A stretch of 64,000 bases of DNA from Nephrocerus scutellatus. Its lineage: Eukaryota; Arthropoda; Insecta; Diptera; Pipunculidae. The stretch lies in the NCBI GenBank assembly GCA_947095585.1, contig OX352763.1, positions 49,556,481 through 49,620,480 on the forward strand, read 5' to 3'. Numbering within the stretch: the stretch's first letter is position 1; each line of letters opens with the position of its first letter. Shown piece after piece: positions 44,301 through 57,800 of this stretch. The notes below the pieces were generated by a model that was not told the DNA's origin, made no database searches, and saw only the letters and a program-made list of their open reading frames with translations. The position numbers were made by a program, and so were the translations under genes.

Positions 44301-47300
44301 CAGATCCTAGAATTTCCATAGGAACAAATCTTATAGTCGCATATTAGTCCTACATACGAGTTTCGTACGAATCCCTTGAGAAATGGCTTGGTTTCCAAAA
44401 TTCCAGACCCTATTGGCTAGATCCCAGAACTTCCATAGGAACAAATCTTATAGTCGCATATTAGTCCTACATTCCAAGATGCATACGAATCCCTTGAGAA
44501 ATGGCTTGGTTCCCAAAATTCCAGACCCTATTGGCCAGATCCCAGAATTTCCATAGGCACAAATGTTATAGTCGCATATTAGTCCTACATTCTGAGTTTC
44601 ATACGAATCTTTTGAGAAATGACTTGTTTCCAAAAATTCCAGACCCAGATCCCAGAATTTCCATAGGAACAAATCTTATAGTCGCATATTAGTCCTACAT
44701 TCCGAGTTTCATACGAAACCCTTGAGAAATGGCTTGGTTCCCAAAATTCCAGACCCTATTGGCTAGATCCCAGAATTTCCATAGGAACAAATCTTATAGT
44801 CGCATTTTAGTTCTACATTCCGAGTTTCATACGAATCCCTTGAGAAATGGCTTGGTTCCCAAAATTCCAGACCCTATTGGCCATATCCCAGAATTTCCAT
44901 AGGAACAAATCTTATAGTCGCATATTTGTTCTACATTCTGAGTTTCATACGAATCCCTTAACAAATTGCTTGGTTCCAAAAATTCCAGAGCCTAATGGCC
45001 AGATCCCAGATTTTCCATAGGAACAAATCTTATAGTCGCATATTAGTCCTTGGTTTGGTTTGGCTTGGTTCCAAAAATTCCAGACCCTTTTGGCCAGATG
45101 TCAGAATTTCCCTAGGAAGAAATCTTATAGTCGCACATTAGTCCTACATTCCGAGTTTCATACGAATACCTTGAGAAATGGCTTGGTTCCAAAAATTCCA
45201 GACCCTTTTGGCCAGATCCCAGAGCTTCCATAGGAACAAATCTTATAGTCGCATATTAGTCCTACATTCCGAGTTTCATACGAATCCCTTAAGAAATGGC
45301 TTGGTTCCAAAAATTCCAGACCCTTTTGGCCAGATGTCAGAATTTTCCTAGGAAGAAATCTTATAGTCGCATATTAGTCCTACATTCCGAGTTTCATACG
45401 AATCCCTTGAGAAATGGCTTGGTTCCAAAAATTCCAGACCCTATTGGCCAGATCCCAGAATTTCCATAGGAATAAATCGTATAGTCGCACATTAGTCCTA
45501 CATTCCGAGTATAGAATAGATAGATAACAGAATTTCCATAGGAACAAATCTTATAGTCGCACATTGGTCCTACATTCCGAGTTTCATACGAATTCCTTGA
45601 GAAATGGCTTGGTTCCAAAAAATCCAGACCCTATGGCCAGATCACAGAATTTCCATAGGAACAAATCTTATAGTCGCATATTAGTCCTACATACTGAGTT
45701 TCATACGAATCCCTTGAGAAATGGCTTGGCTCCAAAAATTCCAGACCCTATTGGCCAGATCACAGATGTTCCATAGGAAACAATCTTATAGTCGCTATTC
45801 GCATATTAGTCCTACATTCCGAGTTTCATACTAACCCTTGATAAATGGATTGATTCCAAAAATTCCAGACCCTATGGCCAGATCACAGAATTTCCATAGG
45901 AACAAATCTTATAGTCGCATATTAGTCCTACATACTGAGTTTCATACGAATCCCTTGAGAAATGGCTTGGCTCCAAAAATTCCAGACCCTATTGGCCAGA
46001 TCCCAGAATTTCCATAGGAACAAATCTTATAGTCTCATATTAGTCCTACATACTGAGTTTCATACGAATCCCTTGAGAAATGGCTTGGCTCCAAAAATTC
46101 CAGACCCTATTGGCCAGATCCCAGAATTTCCATAGGAACAAAACTTATAGTCGCATATTCGTCCTACATTCCGAGTTTCATACGAATCCCCTGAGAAATG
46201 GCTTGGTTCCCAAAATTCCAGACCCTATTGGCCAGATCCCAGAATTTCCATAGGAACAAATCTTATAGTCGCATATTCGTCCTACATTCCGAGTTTCATA
46301 CGAATCCCTTGAGAAATGTCTTGGTTCCCAAAATTCCAGACCCTCGTACGAATCCCTTGAGAAATGGCTTGGTTTCCAAAATTCCAGACCCTATTGGCCA
46401 GATCCCAGAATTTCCATAGGAACAAATCTTATAGTCGCATATTAATCCTACATTCCGAGTTTCATACTAACCATTGAGAAATGGATTGATTCCAAAAATT
46501 CCAGACCCTATGGCCAGATCACAGAATTTCCATAGGAACAAATCTTATAGTCGCATATTAGTCCTACATACTGAGTTTCATACGAATCCCTTGAGAAATG
46601 GCTTGGCTCCAAAAATTCCAGACCCTATTGGCCAGATCCCAGAATTTCCATAGGAACAAATCTTATAGTCGCATATTTGTCCTACATTCCGAGTTTCATA
46701 CGAATCCCCTGAGAAATGGCTTGGTTCCCAAAATTCCAGACCCTATTGGCCAGATCCCAGAATTTCCATAGGAACAAATCTTATAGTCGCATATTCGTCC
46801 TACATTCCGAGTTTCATACGAATCCCTTGGGAAATGTCTTGGTTCCCAAAATTCCAGACCCTATTGGCCAGATCCCAGAATTTCCATAGGAACAAATGTT
46901 ATAGTCGCATATTAGTCCTACATTCTGAGTTTCATACGAAGCCCTTGAGAAATGGCTTGGCTCCAAAAATTCCAGACCCTATTGGCCAGATCCCAGAATT
47001 TCCATAGGAACAAATCTTATAGTCGCATATTCGTCCTACATACTGAGTTTCATACGAATCCCTTGAGAAATGGCTTGGCTCCAAAAATTCCAGACCCTAT
47101 TGGCCAGATCCCAGAATTTCCATAGGAACAAATCTTATAGTCGCATATTCGTCCTACATTCCGAGTTTCATACGAATCCCCTGAGAAATGGCTTGGTTCC
47201 CAAAACTCCAGACCCTATTGGCCAGATCCCAGAATTTCCATAGGAACAAATCTTATAGTCGCATATTCGTCCTACATTCCGAGTTTCATACGAATCCCTT

Positions 47301-47962
47301 GAGAAATGTCTTGGTTCCCAAAATTCCAGACCCTCGTACGAATCCCTTGAGAAATGGCTTGGTTTCCAAAATTCCAGACCGTATTGGCTAGATCCCAGAA
47401 TTTCCATAGGAACAAATCTTATAGTCGCATATTAATCCTACATTCCGAGTTTCATACGAATCTCTTGAGAAATGGCTTGGTTCCCAAAATTCCACACCCT
47501 ATTGGCCAGATGCCAGAATTTCCATAGGAATAAATCTTATAGTCGCATATTCGTCCTACATTCCGAGTTTCATACTAACCCTTGAGAAATGGATTGATTC
47601 CAAAAATTCCAGACCCTATGGCCAGATCACAGAATTTCCATAGGAACAAATCTTATAGTCGCATGTTAGTCCTACATACTGAGTTTCATACGAATCCCTT
47701 GAGAAATGGCTTGGCTCCAAAAATTCCAGACCCTATTGGCCAGATCCCAGAATTTCCATAGGAACAAATCTTATAGTCGCATATTCGTCCTACATTCCGA
47801 GTTTCATACGAATCCCCTGAGAAATGGCTTGGTTCCCAAAATTCCAGACCCTATTGGCCAGATCCCAGAATTTCCATAGGAACAAATCTTATAGTCGCAT
47901 ATTCGTCCTACATTCCGAGTTTCATACGAATCCCTTGAGAAATGTCTTGGTTCCCAAAATTC
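38390..47962. repeat. Tandem duplication of a ~4,786-bp satellite higher-order repeat
   Basis: Marker variants recur at a constant offset: 38798/43585, 39662/44448, 40608/45394, 41412/46198 and 42382/47168, all 4,786-4,787 bp apart. The second copy starts near 43177. The two copies looked almost identical by eye, with scattered single-base differences, which points to a recent duplication. Confidence 0.9.
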
Positions 47963-48619
47963 CAGACCCTCGTACGAATCCCTTGAGAAATGGCTTGGTT
48001 TCCAAAATTCCAGACCCTATTGGCTAGATCCCAGAATTTCCATACGAACAAATCTTATAGTCGCATATTAATCCTACATTCCGAGTTTCATACGAATCCC
48101 TTGAGAAATGGCTTGGTTCCCAAAATTCCACACCCTATTGGCCAGATGCCAGAATTTCCATAGGAATAAATCTTATAGTCGCACATTAGTCCTACATTCC
48201 GAGTTTCATACTAACCCTTGAGAAATGGATTGATTCCAAAAATTCCAGACCCTATGGCCAGATCACAGAATTTCCATAGGAACAAATCTTATAGTCGCAT
48301 ATTCGTCCTATATTCCGAGTTTCATACGAATCCCCTGAGAAATGGCTTGGTTCCCAAAATTCCAGACCCTATTGGCCAGATCCCAGAATTTCCATAGGAA
48401 CAAATCTTATAGTCGCATATTCGTCCTACATTCCGAGTTTCATACGAATCCCTTGAGAAATGTCTTGGTTCCCAAAATTCCAGACCCTATTGGCCAGATC
48501 CCAGAATTTCAATAGGAACAAATGTTATAGTCGCATATTAGTCCTACATTCTGAGTTTCACACGAAGCCCTTGACAAATGTCTTGGTTCCCAAAATTCCA
48601 GACCCTATTGGCCAGATCC

Positions 48620-51600
48620 CAGAATTTCAATAGGAACAAATCTTATAGTCGCACATTAGTCCTACATTCCGAGTTTCATACGAATACCTTGAGAAATGGC
48701 TTGGTTCCAAAAATTCCAGACCCTTTTGGCCAGATCCCAGAGCTTCCATAGGAACAAATCTTATAGTCGCATATTAGTCCTACATTCCGAGTTTCATACG
48801 AATCCCTTAAGAAATGGCTTGGTTCCCAAAATTCCAGACCCTTTTGGCCAGATGTCAGAATTTTCCTAGGAAGAAATCTTATAGTCGCATATTAGTCCTA
48901 CATTCCGAGTTTCATACGAATCCCTTGAGAAATGGCTTGGTTCCAAAAATTCCAGACCCTATTGGCCAGATCCCAGAATTTCCATAGGAATAAATCGTAT
49001 AGTCGCACATTAGTCCTACATTCCGAGTATAGAATAGATAGATAACAGAATTTCCATAGGAACAAATCTTATAGTCGCACATTGGTCCTACATTCCGAGT
49101 TTCATACGAATTCCTTGAGAAATGGCTTGGTTCCAAAAAATCCAGACCCTATGGCCAGATCACAGAATTTCCATAGGAACAAATCTTATAGTCGCATATT
49201 AGTCCTACATACTGAGTTTCATACGAATCCCTTGAGAAATGGCTTGGCTCCAAAAATTCCAGACCCTATTGGCCAGATCACAGATGTTCCATAGGAAACA
49301 ATCTTATAGTCGCTATTCGCATATTAGTCCTACATTCCGAGTTTCATACTAACCCTTGATAAATGGATTGATTCCAAAAATTCCAGACCCTATGGCCAGA
49401 TCACAGAATTTCCATAGGAACAAATCTTATAGTCGCATATTAGTCCTACATACTGAGTTTCATACGAATCCCTTGAGAAATGGCTTGGCTCCAAAAATTC
49501 CAGACCCTATTGGCCAGATCCCAGAATTTCCATAGGAACAAATCTTATAGTCTCATATTAGTCCTACATACTGAGTTTCATACGAATCCCTTGAGAAATG
49601 GCTTGGCTCCAAAAATTCCAGACCCTATTGGCCAGATCCCAGAATTTCCATAGGAACAAAACTTATAGTCGCATATTCGTCCTACATTCCGAGTTTCATA
49701 CGAATCCCCTGAGAAATGGCTTGGTTCCCAAAATTCCAGACCCTATTGGCCAGATCCCAGAATTTCCATAGGAACAAATCTTATAGTCGCATATTCGTCC
49801 TACATTCCGAGTTTCATACGAATCCCTTGAGAAATGTCTTGGTTCCCAAAATTCCAGACCCTCGTACGAATCCCTTGAGAAATGGCTTGGTTTCCAAAAT
49901 TCCAGACCCTATTGGCCAGATCCCAGAATTTCCATAGGAACAAATCTTATAGTCGCATATTAATCCTACATTCCGAGTTTCATACTAACCCTTGAGAAAT
50001 GGATTGATTCCAAAAATTCCAGACCCTATGGCCAGATCACAGAATTTCCATAGGAACAAATCTTATAGTCGCATATTAGTCCTACATACTGAGTTTCATA
50101 CGAATCCCTTGAGAAATGGCTTGGCTCCAAAAATTCCAGACCCTATTGGCCAGATCCCAGAATTTCCATAGGAACAAATCTTATAGTCGCATATTTGTCC
50201 TACATTCCGAGTTTCATACGAATCCCCTGAGAAATGGCTTGGTTCCCAAAATTCCAGACCCTATTGGCCAGATCCCAGAATTTCCATAGGAACAAATCTT
50301 ATAGTCGCATATTCGTCCTACATTCCGAGTTTCATACGAATCCCTTGAGAAATGTCTTGGTTCCCAAAATTCCAGACCCTATTGGCCAGATCCCAGAATT
50401 TCCATAGGAACAAATGTTATAGTCGCATATTAGTCCTACATTCTGAGTTTCATACGAAGCCCTTGAGAAATGGCTTGGCTCCAAAAATTCCAGACCCTAT
50501 TGGCCAGATCCCAGAATTTCCATAGGAACAAATCTTATAGTCGCATATTCGTCCTACATACTGAGTTTCATACGAATCCCTTGAGAAATGGCTTGGCTCC
50601 AAAAATTCCAGACCCTATTGGCCAGATCCCAGAATTTCCATAGGAACAAATCTTATAGTCGCATATTCGTCCTACATTCCGAGTTTCATACGAATCCCCT
50701 GAGAAATGGCTTGGTTCCCAAAATTCCAGACCCTATTGGCCAGATCCCAGAATTTCCATAGGAACAAATCTTATAGTCGCATATTCGTCCTACATTCCGA
50801 GTTTCATACGAATCCCTTGAGAAATGTCTTGGTTCCCAAAATTCCAGACCCTCGTACGAATCCCTTGAGAAATGGCTTGGTTTCCAAAATTCCAGACCGT
50901 ATTGGCTAGATCCCAGAAATTCCATAGGAACAAATCTTATAGTCGCATATTAATCCTACATTCCGAGTTTCATACGAATCTCTTGAGAAATGGCTTGGTT
51001 CCCAAAATTCCACACCCTATTGGCCAGATGCCAGAATTTCCATAGGAATAAATCTTATAGTCGCATATTCGTCCTACATTCCGAGTTTCATACTAACCCT
51101 TGAGAAATGGATTGATTCCAAAAATTCCAGACCCTATGGCCAGATCACAGAATTTCCATAGGAACAAATCTTATAGTCGCATATTAGTCCTACATACTGA
51201 GTTTCATACGAATCCCTTGAGAAATGGCTTGGCTCCAAAAATTCCAGACCCTATTGGCCAGATCCCAGAATTTCCATAGGAACAAATCTTATAGTCGCAT
51301 ATTCGTCCTACATTCCGAGTTTCATACGAATCCCCTGAGAAATGGCTTGGTTCCCAAAATTCCAGACCCTATTGGCCAGATCCCAGAATTTCCATAGGAA
51401 CAAATCTTATAGTCGCATATTCGTCCTACATTCCGAGTTTCATACGAATCCCTTGAGAAATGTCTTGGTTCCCAAAATTCCAGACCCTCGTACGAATCCC
51501 TTGAGAAATGGCTTGGTTTCCAAAATTCCAGACCCTATTGGCTAGATCCCAAAATTTCCATAGGAACAAATCTTATAGTCGCATATTAATCCTACATTCC

Positions 51601-51820
51601 GAGTTTCATACGAATCCCTTGAGAAATGGCTTGGTTCCCAAAATTCCACACCCTATTGGCCAGATGCCAGAATTTCCATAGGAATAAATCTTATAGTCGC
51701 ACATTAGTCCTACATTCCGAGTTTCATACTAGCCCTTGAGAAATGGATTGATTCCAAAAATTCCAGACCCTATGGCCAGATCACAGAATTTCCATAGGAA
51801 CAAATCTTATAGTCGCATAT
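48620..51820. repeat. Third, partial higher-order copy at 3,518-bp offset
   Basis: Repeats 45100-48300 at an offset of 3,518 bp (45394/48912, 46198/49716, 47168/50686, 47824/51342). The match ends near 51820, where the order of variants changes. Confidence 0.87.
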
Positions 51821-54800
51821 TAGTCCTACATACTGAGTTTCATACGAATCCCTTGAGAAATGGCTTGGCGCCAAAAATTCCAGACCCTATTGGCCAGATC
51901 CCAGAATTTCCATAGGAACAAATCTTATAGTCGCATATTCGTCCTATATTCCGAGTTTCATACGAATCCCCTGAGAAATGGCTTGGTTCCCAAAATTCCA
52001 GACCCTATTGGCCAGATCCCAGAATTTCCATAGGAACAAATCTTATAGTCGCATATTCGTCCTACATTCCGAGTTTCATACGAATCCCTTGAGAAATGTC
52101 TTGGTTCCCAAAATTCCAGACCCTATTGGCCAGATCCCAGAATTTCAATAGGAACAAATGTTATAGTCGCATATTAGTCCTACATTCTGAGTTTCACACG
52201 AAGCCCTTGACAAATGTCTTGGTTCCCAAAATTCCAGACCCTATTGGCCAGATCCTAGAATTTCCATAGGAACAAATCTTATAGTCGCATATTAGTCCTA
52301 CATTCCGAGTTTCGTACGAATCCCTTGAGAAATGGCTTGGTTTCCAAAATTCCAGACCCTATTGGCTAGATCCCAGAACTTCCATAGGAACAAATCTTAT
52401 AGTCGCATATTAGTCCTACATTCCAAGATGCATACGAATCCCTTGAGAAATGGCTTGGTTCCCAAAATTCCAGACCCTATTGGCCAGATCCCAGAATTTC
52501 CATAGGCACAAATGTTATAGTCGCATATTAGTCCTACATTCTGAGTTTCATACGAATCTTTTGAGAAATGACTTGTTTCCAAAAATTCCAGACCCAGATC
52601 CCAGAATTTCCATAGGAACAAATCTTATAGTCGCATATTAGTCCTACATTCCGAGTTTCATACGAAACCCTTGAGAAATGGCTTGGTTCCCAAAATTCCA
52701 GACCCTATTGGCTAGATCCCAGAATTTCCATAGGAACAAATCTTATAGTCGCATTTTAGTTCTACATTCCGAGTTTCATACGAATCCCCTGAGAAATGGC
52801 TTGGTTCCCAAAATTCCAGACCGTATTGGCCAGATCCCAGAATTTCCATAGGAACAAATCTTATAGTCGCATATTCGTCCTACATTCCGAGTTTCATACG
52901 AATCCCTTGAGAAATGTCTTGGTTCCCAAAATTCCAGACCCTCGTACGAATCCCTTGAGAAATGGCTTGGTTTCCAAAATTCCAGACCGTATTGGTAAGA
53001 TCCCAGAATTTCCATAGGAACAAATCTTATAGTCGCATATTAATCCTACATTCCGAGTTTCATACGAATCCCTTGAGAAATGGCTTGGTTCCCAAAATTC
53101 CACACCCTATTGGCCAGATGCCAGAATTTCCATAGAAATAAATCTTATAGTCGCACATTAGTCCTACATTCCGAGTTTCATACTAACCCTTGAGAAATGG
53201 ATTGATTCCAAAAATTCCAGACCCTATGGCCAGATCACAGAATTTCCATAGGAACAAATCTTATAGTCGCATATTAGTCCTACATACTGAGTTTCATACG
53301 AATCCCTTGAGAAATGGCTTGGCTCCAAAAATTCCAGACCCTATTGGTCAGATTCCAGAATTTCCATAGGAACAAATCTTATAGTCGCATATTCGTCCTA
53401 CATTCCGAGTTTCATACGAATCCCCTGAGAAATGGCTTGGTTCCCAAAATTCCAGACCCTATTGGCCAGATCCCAGAATTTCCATAGGAACAAATCTTAT
53501 AGTCGCATATTCGTCCTACATTCCGAGTTTCATACGAATCCCTTGAGAAATGTCTTGGTTCCCAAAATTCCAGACCCTCGTACGAATCCCTTGAGAAATG
53601 GCTTGGTTTCCAAAATTCCAGACCCTATTGGCTAGATCCCAGAATTTCCATAGGAACAAATCTTATAGTCGCATATTAATCCTACATTCCGAGTTTCATA
53701 CGAATCCCTTGAGAAATGGCTTGGTTCCCAAAATTCCACACCCTATTGGCCAGATGCCAGAATTTCCATAGGAATAAATCTTATAGTCGCACATTAGTCC
53801 TACATTCCGAGTTTCATACTAACCCTTGAGAAATGGATTGATTCCAAAAATTCCAGACCCTATGGCCAGATCACAGAATTTCCATAGGAACAAATCTTAT
53901 AGTCGCATATTAGTCCTTCATACTGAGTTTCATACGAATCCCTTGAGAAATGGCTTGGCTCCAAAAATTCCAGACCCTATTGGCCAGATCCCAGAATTTC
54001 CATAGGAACAAATCTTATAGTCGCATATTCGTCCTACATTCCGAGTTTCATACGAATCCCCTGAGAAATGGCTTGGTTCCCAAAATTCCAGACCCTATTG
54101 GCCAGATCCCAGAATTTCCATAGGAACAAATCTTATAGTCGCATATTCGTCCTACATTCCGAGTTTCATACGAATCCCTTGAGAAATGTCTTGGTTCCCA
54201 AAATTCCAGACCCTATTGGCCAGATCCCAGAATTTCCATAGGAACAAATGTTATAGTCGCATATTAGTCCTACATTTTGAGTTTCACACGAAGCCCTTGA
54301 CAAATGTCTTGGTTCCCAAAATTCCAGACCCTATTGGCCAGATCCTAGAATTTCCATAGGAACAAATCTTATAGTCGCATATTAGTCCTACATTCCGAGT
54401 TTCGTACGAATCCCTTGAGAAATGGCTTGGTTTCCAAAATTCCAGACCCTATTGGCTAGATCCCAGAACTTCCATAGGAACAAATCTTATAGTCGCATAT
54501 TAGTCCTACATTCCAAGATGCATACGAATCCCTTGAGAAATGGCTTGGTTCCCAAAATTCCAGACCCTATTGACCAGATCCCAGAATTTCCATAGGCACA
54601 AATGTTATAGTCGCATATTAGTCCTACATTCTGAGTTTCATACGAATCTTTTGAGAAATGGCTTGTTTCCAAAAATTCCAGACCCAGATCCCAGAATTTC
54701 CATAGGAACAAATCTTATAGTCGCATATTAGTCCTACATTCCGAGTTTCATACGAAACCCTTGAGAAATGGCTTGGTTCCCAAAATTCCAGACCCTATTG

Positions 54801-57800
54801 GCTAGATCCCAGAATTTCCATAGGAACAAATCTTATAGTCGCATTTTAGTTCTACATTCCGAGTTTCATACGAATCCCTTGAGAAATGGCTTGGTTCCCA
54901 AAATTCCAGACCCTATTGGCCATATCCCAGAATTTCCATAGGAACAAATCTTATAGTCGCATATTTGTTCTACATTCTGAGTTTCATACGAATCCCTTAA
55001 CAAATTGCTTGGTTCCAAAAATTCCAGAGCCTAATGGCCAGATCCCAGATTTTCCATAGGAACAAATCTTATAGTCGCATATTAGTCCTTGGTTTGGTTT
55101 GGCTTGGTTCCAAAAATTCCAGACCCTTTTGGCCAGATGTCAGAATTTCCCTAGGAAGAAATCTTATAGTCGCACATTAGTCCTACATTCCGAGTTTCAT
55201 ACGAATACCTTGAGAAATGGCTTGGTTCCAAAAATTCCAGACCCTTTTGGCCAGATCCCAGAGCTTCCATAGGAACAAATCTTATAGTCGCATATTAGTC
55301 CTACATTCCGAGTTTCATACGAATCCCTTAAGAAATGGCTTGGTTCCAAAAATTCCAGACCCTTTTTGCCAGATGTCAGAATTTTCCTAGGAAGAAATCT
55401 TATAGTCGCATATTAGTCCTACATTCCGAGTTTCATACGAATCCCTTGAGAAATGGCTTGGTTCCAAAAATTCCAGACCCTATTGGCCAGATCCCAGAAT
55501 TTCCATAGAAATAAATCTTATAGTCGCACATTAGTCCTACATTCCGAGTATAGAATAGATAGATAACAGAATTTCCATAGGAACAAATCTTATAGTCGCA
55601 CATTGGTCCTACATTCCGAGTTTCATACGAATTCCTTGAGAAATGGCTTGGTTCCAAAAAATCAAGACCCTATGGCCAGATCCCAGATGTTCCATAGGAA
55701 ACAATCTTATAGTCGCTATTCGCATATTAGTCCTACATTCCGAGTTTCATACTAACCCTTGAGAAATGGATTGATTCCAAAAATTCCAGACCCTATGGCC
55801 AGATCACAGAATTTCCATAGGAACAAATCTTATAGTCGCATATTAGTCCTACATACTGAGTTTCATACGAATCCCTTGAGAAATGGCTTGGCTCCAAAAA
55901 TTCCAGACCCTATTGGCTAGATCCCAGAATTTCCATAGGAACAAATCTTATAGTCGCATATTCGTCCTACATTCCGAGTTTCATACGAATCCCCTGAGAA
56001 ATGGCTTGGTTCCCAAAATTCCAGACCCTATTGGCCAGATCCCAGAATTTCCATAGGAACAAATCTTATAGTCGCATATTCGTCCTACATTCCGAGTTTC
56101 ATACGAATCCCTTGAGAAATGTCTTGGTTCCCAAAATTCCAGACCCTCGTACGAATCCCTTGAGAAATGGCTTGGTTTCCAAAATTCCAGACCCTATTGG
56201 CCAGATCCCAGAATTTCCATAGGAACAAATCTTATAGTCGCATATTAATCCTACATTCCGAGTTTCATACTAACCCTTGAGAAATGGATTGATTCCAAAA
56301 ATTCCAGACCCTATGGCCAGATCACAGAATTTCCATAGGAACAAATCTTATAGTCGCATATTAGTCCTACACACTGAGTTTCATACGAATCCCTTGAGAA
56401 ATGGCTTGGCTCCAAAAATTCCAGACCCTATTGGCCAGATCCCAGAATTTCCATAGGAACAAATCTTATAGTCGCATATTCGTCCTACATTCCGAGTTTC
56501 ATACGAATCCCCTGAGAAATGGCTTGGTTCCCAAAATTCCAGACCCTATTGGCCAGATCCCAGAATTTCCATAGGAACAAATCTTATAGTCGCATATTCG
56601 TCCTACATTCCGAGTTTCATACGAATCCCTTGAGAAATGTCTTGGTTCCCAAAATTCCAGACCCTATTGGCCAGATCCCAGATTTTCCATAGGAACAAAT
56701 GTTATAGTCGCATATTAGTCCTACATTCTGAGTTTCATACGAAGCCCTTGACAAATGTCTTGGTTCCCAAAATTCCAGACCCTATTGGCCAGATCCTAGA
56801 ATTTCCATAGGAACAAATCTTATAGTCGCATATTAGTCCTACATTCCGAGTTTCGTACGAATCCCTTGAGAAATGGCTTGGTTTCCAAAATTCCAGACCC
56901 TATTGGCTAGATCCCAGAACTTCCATAGGAACAAATCTTATAGTCGCATATTAGTCCTACATTCCAAGATGCATACGAATCCCTTGAGAAATGGCTTGGT
57001 TCCCAAAATTCCAGACCCTATTGGCCAGATCCCAGAATTTCCATAGGCACAAATGTTATAGTCGCATATTAGTCCTACATTCTGAGTTTCATACGAATCT
57101 TTTGAGAAATGGGTTGTTTCCAAAAATTCCAGACCCAGATCCCAGAATTTCCATAGGAACAAATCTTATAGTCGCATATTAGTCCTACATTCCGAGTTTC
57201 ATACGAAACCCTTGAGAAATGGCTTGGTTCCCAAAATTCCAGACCCTATTGGCTAGATCCCAGAATTTCCATAGGAACAAATCTTATAGTCGCATTTTAG
57301 TTCTACATTCCGAGTTTCATACGAATCCCTTGAGAAATGGCTTGGTTCCCAAAATTCCAGACCCTATTGGCCATATCCCAGAATTTCCATAGGAACAAAT
57401 CTTATAGTCGCATATTTGTTCTACATTCTGAGTTTCATACGAATCCCTTAACAAATTGCTTGGTTCCAAAAATTCCAGAGCCTAATGGCCAGATCCCAGA
57501 TTTTCCATAGGAACAAATCTTATAGTCGCATATTAGTCCTTGGTTTGGTTTGGCTTGGTTCCAAAAATTCCAGACCCTTTTGGCCAGATGTCAGAATTTC
57601 CCTAGGAAGAAATCTTATAGTCGCACATTAGTCCTACATTCCGAGTTTCATACGAATACCTTGAGAAATGGCTTGGTTCCAAAAATTCCAGACCCTTTTG
57701 GCCAGATCCCAGAGCTTCCATAGGAACAAATCTTATAGTCGCATATTAGTCCTACATTCCGAGTTTCATACGAATCCCTTAAGAAATGGCTTGGTTCCAA

